A DNA stretch of 64,000 nucleotides from Bacteroidia bacterium (GCA_030424545.1 JAUHWL010000007.1:62001-126000); one strand, 5' to 3'; shown: positions 16,471 through 24,760, numbered from the stretch's first letter. Notes: generated by a model not told the origin, from the sequence alone. Translations and numbers: made by a program.

Positions 16471-16496
16471 TTTAACGTTGAACATTCAACGTTAAA
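16471..16496. promoter_or_regulatory. 26-bp perfect palindrome in the leader of the DegT aminotransferase gene
   Basis: TTTAACGTTGAA, two bases, then its exact reverse complement TTCAACGTTAAA. It ends 15 bases before the start codon. With transcription from the TAAATTTG element it would form a strong hairpin close to the ribosome binding region, or serve as an operator. No T tract follows, so it is not a terminator. Confidence 0.55.
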
Positions 16497-16511
16497 CTAA
16501 AAAACATACAT

Positions 16512-17708
16512 ATGCCAGGAACAGAATATTTTGGAGCCGAAGAAAAAAAAGAAGTAAACGAAGTTTTAGATTCGGGTTGTTTGTTTAGATACAACCATGA
16601 GCATCTTCGTAAAGGAATGTGGAAAGCCCTTGAGATGGAAAGCGAAGCAAAACGTTTTACGGGTGCCAAATATGCACATGCCGTTTCTTCTGGTTCTACT
16701 GCAGTAACTACCGCTTTGGCTGCTGCAGGCATCGGCTATGGGGATGAAGTAATTGTTCCTCCGTTTACCTATTTGGCTACAATAGAAGCCGTAATCTGGA
16801 TGGGTGCCATTCCCGTTTTTGCTGATATAGACGAAACGCTTTGTCTTAGTGCTGAAGGCATTAAAAAAGTATTAACCCCCAAAACAAAAGGTATTTGTTT
16901 GGTACATATGTGTGGTGGCGCGGCCGATATGGACGGCATTATGAAAATTGTGAATGAACACAATTTAACGCTAGTTGAAGATGCTGGACAAGCGTTGGGC
17001 GCATTTTATAAAGGAAAATCGGTTGGGCTGTTTGGTGTTTCTGGTGCGTTTTCTTTTGATTTCTTTAAAATTACCACAGCAGGCGAGGGCGGACTTTGCA
17101 TTACAGATAGCGAAGAAGCATATGAAATTATGCACCAAGTTTCTGATCACGGTCATAGCCACTTAGGCGATAACCGCGGTATGGAAACGCATCCGATATT
17201 CGGAAACAACTTTAGAATTAGTGAGTTGCACGCAGCTATTGGCAAGGTACAATTGCAAAAAGTTGATAAAATTAGAGCCGATAAAAAAGCGAACAAAGAA
17301 GTGTTAAAGGACCGTTTAAGAGAGGTGAGCGGAATTACTTTTAGAAAAATGGATGATCCCGAAGGCGACTCTGGTACCTTTTTAAACTTTTTCTTGCCAA
17401 CACAGGCCATGGCGCAAAGAGCTATGAATCAGTTTGCAGCAGATGGCATAGGTGGTTTTAACTACTGGTACACAAATATGTATCACTTTATTAATCAGTG
17501 GGATCACATAAAAAATAAAGATTCGGCAGTAAAATTGCCCTATCATGTGTTAGATTGTCCTCAAGATTATGCAAACTTAGATTTGCCAAATGCACAAAAC
17601 GTTGTTGGCCGCTTAATTTCATTGGGAATTCGTGGAACTTGGACTTCTGATGAACTAAAAGAAATTGGCGATAAAATGGTTGCGAGTTTGAAAAAAGTAG
17701 TTGGTTAA
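16512..17708 (+). CDS. DegT/DnrJ/EryC1/StrS family PLP-dependent aminotransferase
   Basis: A 398-residue fold-type I enzyme of the sugar-aminotransferase family. The substrate/cofactor segments are HAVSSGSTAVTTALAA (about 56-71), VPPFTYLATIEAV, the PLP-ring Asp in VEDAGQALGA (about 155-164), and the Schiff-base Lys186 in FSFDFFKITTAGEGG. Such enzymes make amino sugars for surface glycans or aminocyclitols. No nucleotide-sugar or glycosyltransferase genes flank it, so the substrate is open. It appears monocistronic, with its own promoter, a palindromic leader and a weak terminator. Confidence 0.9.
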   Translation: MPGTEYFGAEEKKEVNEVLDSGCLFRYNHEHLRKGMWKALEMESEAKRFTGAKYAHAVSSGSTAVTTALAAAGIGYGDEVIVPPFTYLATIEAVIWMGAIPVFADIDETLCLSAEGIKKVLTPKTKGICLVHMCGGAADMDGIMKIVNEHNLTLVEDAGQALGAFYKGKSVGLFGVSGAFSFDFFKITTAGEGGLCITDSEEAYEIMHQVSDHGHSHLGDNRGMETHPIFGNNFRISELHAAIGKVQLQKVDKIRADKKANKEVLKDRLREVSGITFRKMDDPEGDSGTFLNFFLPTQAMAQRAMNQFAADGIGGFNYWYTNMYHFINQWDHIKNKDSAVKLPYHVLDCPQDYANLDLPNAQNVVGRLISLGIRGTWTSDELKEIGDKMVASLKKVVG

Positions 17709-17732
17709 CAGGTAAAAACAAATATAAAAAGG

Positions 17733-17767
17733 GCCAAATGTGTGAAAATACAGTTGGCTTTTTTTTT
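17733..17767 (+). terminator. Weak Rho-independent terminator after the aminotransferase gene
   Basis: GCCAA (17733-17737) pairs with TTGGC (17754-17758) across a 16-base loop, followed by a run of nine T. The short stem and large loop make it weak, but position and T tract fit. Confidence 0.4.
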
Positions 17768-17874
17768 GGTTTTTATTTTTTTTTCGCCATTATAGGCCTT
17801 GATGCATCCTAAACCAACTAATTGACTGATTTTTAGCTAAAATAAATAATTAGCTTTTGCAGTTATTAAAAGCC

Positions 17875-17882
17875 TACGTTTG
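17875..17882 (+). promoter_or_regulatory. Candidate -7 element for the cold-shock gene
   Basis: TACGTTTG matches TAnnTTTG exactly, 25 bases before the ATG at 17908. A TTTTG at 17855-17859 could act as the upstream box, though the 15-base spacing is short. Confidence 0.45.
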
Positions 17883-17907
17883 TACTTTAAATAATAAAGT
17901 AAAAGTT

Positions 17908-18099
17908 ATGAGTACTGGTACAGTAAAATTTTTCAATACCACTAAAGGTTTTGGATTTATTACACCTGAGAATGGTGGAAAAGATGTTTTCGTTCACGTT
18001 AATGGTTTAACTGACGAAATCACTGAAGGAGACAAAGTTTCTTTCGATGTAGAAGAAAGTCCCAAAGGATTAAACGCAGTAAACGTACAAGTAGTTTAA
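17908..18099 (+). CDS. Cold-shock domain protein
   Basis: A 63-residue CSD protein. RNP1 is KGFGFIT (about residues 13-19) and RNP2 is VFVHV (about 27-31), the nucleic-acid binding surfaces of the five-stranded barrel. Start at 17908 gives the standard [10 protein letters not shown] opening; the frame open upstream from 17857 is leader. CspA-type proteins act as RNA chaperones. A strong terminator follows 25 bases after the stop, so it is a single-gene unit. Confidence 0.96.
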   Translation: MSTGTVKFFNTTKGFGFITPENGGKDVFVHVNGLTDEITEGDKVSFDVEESPKGLNAVNVQVV

Positions 18100-18123
18100 T
18101 CTATTATACAATATTGCACAAGA

Positions 18124-18155
18124 AAGCCTTCTGATTTTTTCAGAAGGCTTTTTTT
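18124..18155 (+). terminator. Rho-independent terminator of the cold-shock gene
   Basis: Perfect 11-bp stem AAGCCTTCTGA / TCAGAAGGCTT with a five-T loop and a following T tract. A textbook intrinsic terminator 24 bases after the stop codon. Confidence 0.9.
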
Positions 18156-18352
18156 ATGTGTTTAATATTTTTTGATCCTAACCTTTTGTTTATTGTATTA
18201 TGGCAACGCGTAATTATTAGATAAACGTTGTAAAAGCCACGTATGTATAGACAGGGTAGGATATAGAATATGGGAGTCAGGAATATAACTCTTTACAGTT
18301 CACCTATCCCTTTTTTGCAATTTAGAAGTAAAGTGTAAAATGTGATGATGTT

Positions 18353-19303
18353 TTAATCAAACCACTCTTCTTGCTGCAATTTTGTTAAAAAGCTCCAGGC
18401 AATTATCCGGCTAGTTTTATTGCCTTGCCCCATATGTATTGTTCTAACATCTTTTGCCTTTACTTTTTTAAGTTCTTGATAGGCTCTTTTTACGTTAGGT
18501 TCCTTAGAAATTAAAGTAGTAAACCAAAGACAAGAATCTGCAAAATGTGCACTTTCATATATCATGTTTCGCACAAACCTTTCTTCGCCACCATTGCACC
18601 AAAGCTCGTTACCCGTGCCACCGAAGTTTAGAGTTGGTTTGGTAATCTTTACTTGCTTTAAATTGCTTTCTTTTCTTATCGATCCAGCTGTAGCATCTTC
18701 GGCAGATTTATGAAAAGGAGGGTTGCAGATTGTAATGTCCACTTTTTCGTCTTCGTATAAGATTCCTTTAAAAATATTGTTTTCTAAAGGTTGTAATCTT
18801 AAATCAATTTTTCCTCTTAAATTTTTATTGGCAGCAATTGTTTTTTTAGCAGCACTTATGGCAATCTTGTCAATATCCGTTCCTATAAATTGCCAGCCAT
18901 ATTCTACTGCCCCAATAATAGGATAGATGCAATTTGCACCTGTGCCTATGTCTAGCGCAGTTACACGCTCTCCGGTAGGGATTTTCGCCCTGTTTTCTCC
19001 CAGCAAATCGGCCACATAGTGAATATAATCTGCTCTACCAGGAATTGGTGGGCACAAATATGCTGTAGGAATGTGCCAAGATGATATTGAATAATGATGC
19101 ATCAACAAGGCGGTATTTAACATTTTTACCGCATCCGGATTAAAAAAGTTTATAGAATCACTGCCGAATTTATTCTTTTCAACAAAAGGTTTTAATTCAG
19201 CACAAACATCAACTAGTGCATTAAAATCATAGCGCCCATGGTGTTTGTTTCTTGGGTGTAATTGTGCTTTGGCATGTGGTATTTGGTTCTTTTTTTGTGG
19301 CAT
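18353..19303 (-). CDS. rlmF: 23S rRNA (adenine(1618)-N6)-methyltransferase
   Basis: A 316-residue SAM-dependent methyltransferase of the RlmF family, which modifies A1618 of 23S rRNA. Hallmarks are LHPRNKHHGRYDF near the start, LCPPIPGRADYIHYVADLL, the SAM-binding motif ALDIGTGANCIYPIIG, and the catalytic NPPFHKSAEDA. I start at the ATG at 19303 because the product then begins about as in E. coli RlmF. The frame stays open to an ATG at 19378, adding 25 residues, and that start cannot be excluded. It is divergent from lplA. Confidence 0.93.
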   Translation of the reverse strand: MPQKKNQIPHAKAQLHPRNKHHGRYDFNALVDVCAELKPFVEKNKFGSDSINFFNPDAVKMLNTALLMHHYSISSWHIPTAYLCPPIPGRADYIHYVADLLGENRAKIPTGERVTALDIGTGANCIYPIIGAVEYGWQFIGTDIDKIAISAAKKTIAANKNLRGKIDLRLQPLENNIFKGILYEDEKVDITICNPPFHKSAEDATAGSIRKESNLKQVKITKPTLNFGGTGNELWCNGGEERFVRNMIYESAHFADSCLWFTTLISKEPNVKRAYQELKKVKAKDVRTIHMGQGNKTSRIIAWSFLTKLQQEEWFD

Positions 19304-19427
19304 AAGGGCAGATTTTAATAAGGCATAAATGTAATGCGAAAAGCGTGTTTTCTTCATTTCTTCAAAAAGAGAAATCAATCAACCTTTAAATAATCAATCA
19401 ATTGTAGAAAAGTGCAAAACAACTTAA

Positions 19428-19435
19428 TACTTTCG
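19428..19435 (+). promoter_or_regulatory. Candidate -7 element for lplA
   Basis: TACTTTCG matches seven of eight positions of TAnnTTTG, 24 bases before the ATG at 19460. A TTG at 19402-19404 lies 23 bases upstream. Confidence 0.4.
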
Positions 19436-19459
19436 CTAATTAATTTATAACTAAAAAAT

Positions 19460-20449
19460 ATGCTTTGCATTAACAACGCCAGTTTAGATCCCTTTTTTAA
19501 TCAAGCTACAGAAGAGTATTTTTTAAAAAATACAAACGAAAATATTTTTATGCTTTGGCAAAACGACAATACGATTGTTGTTGGAAAGCACCAGAACACC
19601 CTGGCCGAGATTAATATTGATCATGTAAAAGAGAAAAATATTAATGTGGTAAGAAGGTTAACTGGGGGAGGTGCAGTTTTTCATGATTTAGGAAATTTAA
19701 ATTATACGTTTATCATGGGGTATGGCGAGGAAGGTGCTAAGGTTGATTTTAAAAAATACAACCAACCCATAATTGATGTTTTGGCTAGTTTAGGTGTTGA
19801 AGCGGCTTTCTCCGGTAGAAATGATATTTTAATAGATGGCCTAAAGTTTTCAGGAAATGCAGAGCATATATATCATCAAAAGCAACGCGTTTTGCATCAT
19901 GGAACTTTATTATATGCATCAGAAATACAAGACATATCCGATGCGTTAAGAGTGAACCCGCTGAAGTACGAAGGGCGTGCCAGAAAATCTGTTAAAAGCA
20001 GAGTTACCAACATTAGTTCTCATTTAAGCAATGATATTGGCGTTAAACAATTTGGCGAAACGGTAATGGCACATATTACCAAATTATATCCTGATGCTAT
20101 ACCGTATCAAATTTCTGAACAAGATACAGAGGCAATAAAAAAACTTGCCGATGAAAAATATAGTCAATGGCATTGGACGTATGGATACTCGCCTAAATAC
20201 GGCTTAAAGAAAGGTATTAAAACACAAGGCGGTCATATTGAGGTGCATTTAAACGTGGCAAAAGGCATCATCACCGAGATATCAATTTTTGGAGATTTTT
20301 TTGTAAACAAAGATTTGGATGAGCTTGTAAACTCTATGGTTGGTGTAGAGCATAGAGAGGAGGCTATTCTTTCTCATTTAATAAGAATGAAAAGTGAAGA
20401 GTATTTTACAAATATTTCTGCTGAAGAATTGGTGGAAGCATTTTTTTAA
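19460..20449 (+). CDS. lplA: Lipoate-protein ligase A
   Basis: A 329-residue enzyme that activates lipoate with ATP and attaches it to E2 and GcvH lipoyl domains. The lipoate-binding loop RRLTGGGAVFHDLGNLNY (about residues 65-82) is intact, as is the catalytic-lysine segment DGLKFSGNA (about 134-142). The C-terminal accessory domain is present, giving full length. The gene is monocistronic by position; a 105-base gap with a CRP-like palindrome follows. Confidence 0.95.
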   Translation: MLCINNASLDPFFNQATEEYFLKNTNENIFMLWQNDNTIVVGKHQNTLAEINIDHVKEKNINVVRRLTGGGAVFHDLGNLNYTFIMGYGEEGAKVDFKKYNQPIIDVLASLGVEAAFSGRNDILIDGLKFSGNAEHIYHQKQRVLHHGTLLYASEIQDISDALRVNPLKYEGRARKSVKSRVTNISSHLSNDIGVKQFGETVMAHITKLYPDAIPYQISEQDTEAIKKLADEKYSQWHWTYGYSPKYGLKKGIKTQGGHIEVHLNVAKGIITEISIFGDFFVNKDLDELVNSMVGVEHREEAILSHLIRMKSEEYFTNISAEELVEAFF

Positions 20450-20481
20450 AATTCTACGGATTACATTACATGGAAATTTTG

Positions 20482-20497
20482 TGTGATAATAGTCACA
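20482..20497. promoter_or_regulatory. Perfect CRP-type palindrome upstream of the PAS-MBL operon
   Basis: TGTGA-TAATAG-TCACA is an exact match to the E. coli CRP core TGTGA-N6-TCACA. It lies 57 bases before the ATG at 20555. The downstream gene pair encodes a PAS sensor and a metallo-beta-lactamase-fold protein. CRP/FNR-family regulators occur in Bacteroidota, but whether one recognises this sequence here is unknown. Confidence 0.55.
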
Positions 20498-20554
20498 TAT
20501 TTATTTATAATTAGTTAATATTGATACTTAAACTTAATTTAACCAATCAAGGTC

Positions 20555-20950
20555 ATGTCAGGTCAGCCTTTAGAATTAATTTTAGCTAGACAGTTTGCTG
20601 ATAGCATGGGTATGGCTGTTTTTATTGTAGATCCAATAGGAAATTTGTTGTTTTATAATGAAGGAGCAGAGTCAATTCTCGGAATTAGATTTGCTGAAAC
20701 AGGAAGCATGGCCGTTGAAGATTGGGCTTCTGTATTTACACCAACGGATGAACATGAAAACCCTTTGCCACCGGATGGTTTACCATTGGTGCAAACACTT
20801 TCTACTCATAAACCAGCTCATGGCTCGTTTTATATTTTTAATAACAAAGGCGAAAAACTACTAATAACAGTTACTTCGTTTCCAATAGAAGGTAGGCCAA
20901 ATCGGTATTTAGGCGCAATGGCATTGTTCTGGAAAACTGTTGTAACATGA
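20555..20950 (+). CDS. Single-domain PAS protein
   Basis: A 131-residue protein made almost wholly of one PAS fold. Residues 10-60 hold the AVFIVDPIGNLLFYNEGAESILG core, typical of PAS domains that follow FxxDxxGxIxxxNxA. The C-terminal strands (HGSFYIFNNKGEKLLITVTSFPI, about 88-110) complete the fold. No output domain is attached. Ligand unknown. It overlaps the next gene by four bases (ATGA), so sensor and metallohydrolase are made together. Confidence 0.85.
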   Translation: MSGQPLELILARQFADSMGMAVFIVDPIGNLLFYNEGAESILGIRFAETGSMAVEDWASVFTPTDEHENPLPPDGLPLVQTLSTHKPAHGSFYIFNNKGEKLLITVTSFPIEGRPNRYLGAMALFWKTVVT

Positions 20951-21783
20951 AGGTTCAAGTGTGGGGTTGCCGAGGATCTTTACCTTCTCCAAGCCCTGAA
21001 AAAGACATTTTTGGTGGAAATACTTCGTGTGTGCAGGTTACGCATAAAGACATCTGCATTATTCTAGATGGAGGGTCTGGCATACAAAGATTAGGTGAGC
21101 ATTTAGGCAATGAGATTAAAGAAGTGCATATATTGCTTACACACCTCCATATAGATCACACTATGGGATTAGGGTTTTTCTTGCCACTGTATAATCCAAG
21201 CATAAAAGTGCATATTTGGGGGCCTGCCACGAGTGATGAAACTTTGTTAAAGCGGTTACGTAGATATTTTTCTCCTCCGCTTTTCCCAGTTAGATTAAAC
21301 GAATTGCCTACACATCCCATCATCCACGAAATAGACGAAAGCGAATTTATGATTGGTGATGTGAAAATTTGCTCAAGTTATATTTGCCACCCAGGACCAA
21401 CGTTGGGTTTCAGACTTACTTGTGGAAACTCCGTGTTTGCTTATATGCCAGATCACGAAATTCCGTTAGCGTCTCCAGATTTTCCAAATAACCCAGAATG
21501 GACCAGCGGCTATAATCTTGCTAAGGATGCAGACTTGCTTTTTCATGATGCGCAATACAGACCCGAGGATTATAAAAGTCGTATTGGATGGGGGCATAGT
21601 TCTATAGTAGATACAATTGCTTTTGCAAAAATGTGTGGTGTTAAAAAACTATCGTTATTTCATCATGACCCTGGGCATACTGATAAACAATTGGTAGAAA
21701 TGCTTGATGAGTTTACAAATGAGAAGCACTTTGATTTTGACATTGAGATGTGTGCGGAAGAAAACATCTACGATTTAAGCTAA
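20947..21783 (+). CDS. Metallo-beta-lactamase-fold hydrolase
   Basis: A 278-residue soluble MBL-fold protein of the Lactamase_B_2 / RNase Z-like branch. The metal motif THLHIDH is at 65-71, with further ligands likely at His152 region (CHPGPTLGF), the DH of YMPDHE and HDAQY, and the last His in GWGHSS. The N-terminal VWGCRGSLPSP opening is characteristic of a group often found near signalling genes, including nucleotide cyclases. Phosphodiesterase activity on a cyclic nucleotide is a plausible but unproven guess. It is coupled to the PAS gene. Confidence 0.85.
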   Translation: MKVQVWGCRGSLPSPSPEKDIFGGNTSCVQVTHKDICIILDGGSGIQRLGEHLGNEIKEVHILLTHLHIDHTMGLGFFLPLYNPSIKVHIWGPATSDETLLKRLRRYFSPPLFPVRLNELPTHPIIHEIDESEFMIGDVKICSSYICHPGPTLGFRLTCGNSVFAYMPDHEIPLASPDFPNNPEWTSGYNLAKDADLLFHDAQYRPEDYKSRIGWGHSSIVDTIAFAKMCGVKKLSLFHHDPGHTDKQLVEMLDEFTNEKHFDFDIEMCAEENIYDLS

Positions 21784-21785
21784 AA

Positions 21786-22235
21786 TTATTTATCTGTAAT
21801 TACGGTTACACCGGGTAAAGCTGCTTTTGCAGCATCGCATTTTTCTTTACTCCATTCTGGTATGTCGCTAAAATTAACAACTTGTAAAGACGGCAATTCT
21901 TTTAAAACCTCTGGAAATTTAGATAAATATCGATTTCCTGATAAATCTATAGATTTTAACTTCTTTAATTCTTTCAGACCGTTTGGTAAGGAAGATATTC
22001 TATTAAAAGATACATCAAGGTATTCTAAATTAGGAAACAACAATACCTCTTTGGGTATGGTTGTGAGTTTGTTTTCTTGCATGGCCAAGTCTAGGTATAC
22101 AACGCTGTCTGGCTGTGTTAGCGCTTCTTCTAAATCATAGAATTTTGTTCCGTTTTTATGTCTTAAAGCTTGGGCAGAAACCTCTAGTGAACCCAATATG
22201 ATTATGAATAAAAAAAGGTGTTTTATCGCTTTCAT
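21786..22235 (-). CDS. Secreted leucine-rich-repeat protein
   Basis: A 149-residue protein with a signal peptide (about residues 1-22, ending SAQA). Four LRR units follow, spaced about 23 residues: VVYLDLAMQENKLTTIP, LEYLDVSFNRISSLP, LKSIDLSGNRYLSKFP and LQVVNFSDIPEW. It has no sorting domain or anchor and may be periplasmic. LRRs bind proteins; partner unknown. Its stop is two bases from that of the convergent MBL gene. Confidence 0.8.
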   Translation of the reverse strand: MKAIKHLFLFIIILGSLEVSAQALRHKNGTKFYDLEEALTQPDSVVYLDLAMQENKLTTIPKEVLLFPNLEYLDVSFNRISSLPNGLKELKKLKSIDLSGNRYLSKFPEVLKELPSLQVVNFSDIPEWSKEKCDAAKAALPGVTVITDK

Positions 22236-22339
22236 GGGAAAAAAATATAGGGGGCATCTAATTTATAAATTATCAATTAACCCAAGCAGGTTGTCAGGTG
22301 CTTACAATTCTCTGTTAGATATTTATTAGAATAGTTTTG

Positions 22340-23653
22340 TCAAACAAAATTTAATGCTCTTAAATGCGCAGAAATATTGTTTTTGTGGGCATCAGAAACA
22401 TTTGCAATTGCTGCATAGCCCAGCCATTCGCAAACCACAGCGCGTATTTCATTTATTATTTTCTCTGCCTTTTTTATGTTGATTGATTTGGCAAGCACTA
22501 ACAAATCAGCCTTTGTAATGTCCTTGTGTTTGCCGTTTATGCTTAGCGTGTGCTGATTTACCCAAACATTTGTGGGGTCGTAACTGTAGCAAACATCATA
22601 AGCGGGTGCGAGTTCCCAGCGTCCGTTTTGTTTTAAGCGGAAAGAAAAATTCTTGGTGTGGTCGTCATAATTTGTGGCCATCACGTTAAAAACCATCCGC
22701 CTAAACATTTGCTCGGCTTCGGGATAGGAGAGGCGCAGCATGCGCATGGTCTGGAAAAGTTGCTCGTAACTATAGCCGTACAAATTGTTATAATCAAAAT
22801 GCTGTATACCGCAAAACGTTTGCACATGGTGTTTGATGTTGTTTTCATCACGGTCAAAACGTCTGGTCATAAAGTGTGCGCGGCCATTTTCTTCCAAAAG
22901 TTCGCTCTCCATCATGTTAATACCACAGTCTTTGGCCATTAAATAATAGGCGAATTCTACGCGGCCGTAGCCATGACTTGTGCCGAATTGCGCATCGCTC
23001 ACGCCATCGAGTTTCAGCAGCCAATGCTCAAATCCTTGTGGCACGTTGGTTTGTCCGGAGCGTACTTCGCCTGTTTTTTTGTTGTACGCAATTACCGCTT
23101 TTGGTCGGGCTCCACCTGCCGAAGTCCCGATTTTTAGAATATCGATCATGGCTTTGCGCTCTTCTTCTTGCAGGTTTGTGCCAAAATCTTCGCGATTAGC
23201 CAGCATTTTATGCGCGGCTTCTACCAAGCTTTTTAGTTCGATGGCAAAAGTTTGTTTGTTGGTTTTTATCTGCGCGGGTTCAAATTCTAAAGCGCCCATG
23301 CCGCGCGCGCCAATAAAGCAAAGTTGTTCTACAGGGTTCATGCTGTCTGGCGGACGGCCGTTTTGCGCCAACCAAATATTAATTAGTTGGTTTCCGTATT
23401 TGTCGGGCAGCGAATCGGCCAATAAGCCCGGCAGACCTTTAAACGTGGCAATTTGCTCGTTTTTGGTTTTCCGTAATTCGGGGAAACTATAAATCCTGTC
23501 GCCATTAGCAACGGGCATTTTTAAGGGCGATAAATCAATGCTTTTGGCAAGAAAACTTTTCTCGTATTCAAAGGTGGCCAATTGCTGCGCTTCGTCCCAG
23601 CGCACCGCGCCAACAGGCATTCCCCAAATGTTTACGGTGGCTACATCTACCAT
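22340..23653 (-). CDS. hipA: HipA-family serine/threonine kinase toxin
   Basis: A 437-residue protein. The N-terminal HipA_N domain (about 5-105) precedes the kinase. The Gly-rich regulatory loop is GTSAGGARPK (176-185), with ARPKA in place of the E. coli AGAQEK. The catalytic loop NYDDHTKNF has Asp331, and metal-binding Asp353 is in APAYDV. HipA of E. coli phosphorylates glutamyl-tRNA synthetase; the target here is unknown. The start overlaps hipB by seven bases. The locus is GC-richer than its surroundings, suggesting transfer. All catalytic residues are intact, so it should be active. Confidence 0.93.
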   Translation of the reverse strand: MVDVATVNIWGMPVGAVRWDEAQQLATFEYEKSFLAKSIDLSPLKMPVANGDRIYSFPELRKTKNEQIATFKGLPGLLADSLPDKYGNQLINIWLAQNGRPPDSMNPVEQLCFIGARGMGALEFEPAQIKTNKQTFAIELKSLVEAAHKMLANREDFGTNLQEEERKAMIDILKIGTSAGGARPKAVIAYNKKTGEVRSGQTNVPQGFEHWLLKLDGVSDAQFGTSHGYGRVEFAYYLMAKDCGINMMESELLEENGRAHFMTRRFDRDENNIKHHVQTFCGIQHFDYNNLYGYSYEQLFQTMRMLRLSYPEAEQMFRRMVFNVMATNYDDHTKNFSFRLKQNGRWELAPAYDVCYSYDPTNVWVNQHTLSINGKHKDITKADLLVLAKSINIKKAEKIINEIRAVVCEWLGYAAIANVSDAHKNNISAHLRALNFV

Positions 23654-23994
23654 TCTGATTCGGGATTTTGGTTTGTGTTTTTACTGCGTGCGCGTTGCTT
23701 TTTGTTTTTTTGGAGTTTGGCGTAGGCAATAGGGCTGATGCTTTCTGAAACGGTAAAAGCGTCCATAACAAATAGCAGATCGAGCACGCGCAACACTTGA
23801 ATGAGGCTGCCCAAATTGATTTTTTGGCCGCGCTCTAAAAGACTCAGCGTAGAGCGACTCATGCCCGCGGCCAGCGCCACATCTGCTTGCGATTTGTTTT
23901 GCTTCAACCGGTGATGCTGCACAAACTTACCGATGGTTTCCATCAGCGCAGCATCGCTCATTGCTGTCCAGTTTTTGAATGAAATATCAGTCAT
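23647..23994 (-). CDS. hipB: HipB-like helix-turn-helix antitoxin/repressor
   Basis: A 115-residue XRE-family DNA-binding protein. The helix-turn-helix is at about residues 25-60 (QNKSQADVALAAGMSRSTLSLLERG in two parts), followed by INLGSLIQVLRVLDLL, the usual HipB pattern. A long Lys/Arg/Asn-rich C-terminal tail follows. HipB neutralises HipA and represses the operon. I choose the ATG at 23994 (MTDISFKNW); an ATG at 24012 would add six residues. A 14-bp palindrome between the -7 element and the start is the likely operator. Confidence 0.88.
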   Translation of the reverse strand: MTDISFKNWTAMSDAALMETIGKFVQHHRLKQNKSQADVALAAGMSRSTLSLLERGQKINLGSLIQVLRVLDLLFVMDAFTVSESISPIAYAKLQKNKKQRARSKNTNQNPESEW

Positions 23995-24016
23995 AAAGTA
24001 TTTATTATACAATTAC

Positions 24017-24030
24017 TGAATTATAATTCA
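24017..24030. promoter_or_regulatory. Likely hipBA operator palindrome
   Basis: TGAATTATAATTCA is a perfect 14-bp palindrome, three bases downstream of the -7 element for hipB, so bound repressor would cover the transcription start. It is AT-rich and could be chance, but the position is what autoregulation needs. Confidence 0.45.
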
Positions 24031-24032
24031 TT

Positions 24033-24040
24033 CAAAAGTA
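24033..24040 (-). promoter_or_regulatory. Candidate -7 element for hipBA
   Basis: Reads TACTTTTG on the minus strand, an exact TAnnTTTG. A second copy of the same ten-base context (CAAAAGTAGT on the plus strand) occurs at 24126-24135. Confidence 0.5.
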
Positions 24041-24175
24041 GTGTAAATAATGCTAAGTTGTTATGTGGTGTATGAAATGTAAGGCGTAATTGTGAATAAT
24101 GTATGTTAGTGCGTTAGATATCATACAAAAGTAGTTAGTTATAAATCTATTTATTTTCTCAATTAGACTTCTGTT

Positions 24176-24760
24176 TTACGTGCCAAATCTGTAATGCCCA
24201 ATAATCTTAAAATTAAAAAGCATGTCTTCGGCAACTTGACCAGAACCAATGTTGTGTTTGATTAAATAACGTTGGCCATCTTTAGATTTTATTCTCGAAA
24301 CAATGCCAATATGGGTGATTCCGCCTCCAAGATTCCAGCATACAACATCGCCCGGTTGATAGTCTGTTGGGTTTTGCGAAATCTTTTTAACGGTGCCATG
24401 TCTGGTAAAAAATGTCATTAAGTTAGGCACTCTTCGGTGATCTATATTCTTATCGGTTTTAGTCAATCCCCAATTCTTAGGGTATTGATCAAAATTCGCT
24501 ACCATATCTTCGTGTACTTCCTTCTGCAAATCAAAGCCAGCTTTTCTGTATGCTCGGAATATGACATCCGTACAAACGCCTTTTCCGGCAGGTACATCGC
24601 CATTTGGGTATACAATGCTAAAATAGGAGGGGTCGTACAGAACTTGTTGTTTTGTTAATTCCAACGATGCATCAGCCAAGCGTGTGTAAAAATCTACTTG
24701 CCCAAAAGCTGAAGTATAAGCGAGAAATAGAATTAAAATTTTAATGAAATGGTTCTTCAC
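24176..24760 (-). CDS. DUF1287 family exported protein
   Basis: A 194-residue protein with a signal peptide (about residues 1-20, ending in AFG then Q). The DUF1287 pattern is clear: GKGVCTDVIFRAYRKAGFDLQ with a conserved Cys (about residue 62), HRRVPNLMTFF, GDVVCWNLGGGITHIGIV with a candidate His (about 150), and HNIGSGQVAEDML. The fold is related to NlpC/P60 papain-like enzymes, so a cell-wall amidase or peptidase role is plausible but unproven. Base composition is AT-rich, unlike hipBA and the ABC gene on either side. Confidence 0.85.
   Translation of the reverse strand: MKNHFIKILILFLAYTSAFGQVDFYTRLADASLELTKQQVLYDPSYFSIVYPNGDVPAGKGVCTDVIFRAYRKAGFDLQKEVHEDMVANFDQYPKNWGLTKTDKNIDHRRVPNLMTFFTRHGTVKKISQNPTDYQPGDVVCWNLGGGITHIGIVSRIKSKDGQRYLIKHNIGSGQVAEDMLFNFKIIGHYRFGT

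Noticed and set aside
18156-18352. Possible small RNA or gene after the cold-shock terminator
   Set aside because: No frame, hairpin or promoter box stands out in these bases.
22980-23492. Open frame of 170 codons on the plus strand inside hipA
   Set aside because: Cys- and Ser-rich antisense of hipA, open only because of the GC-richer composition there.
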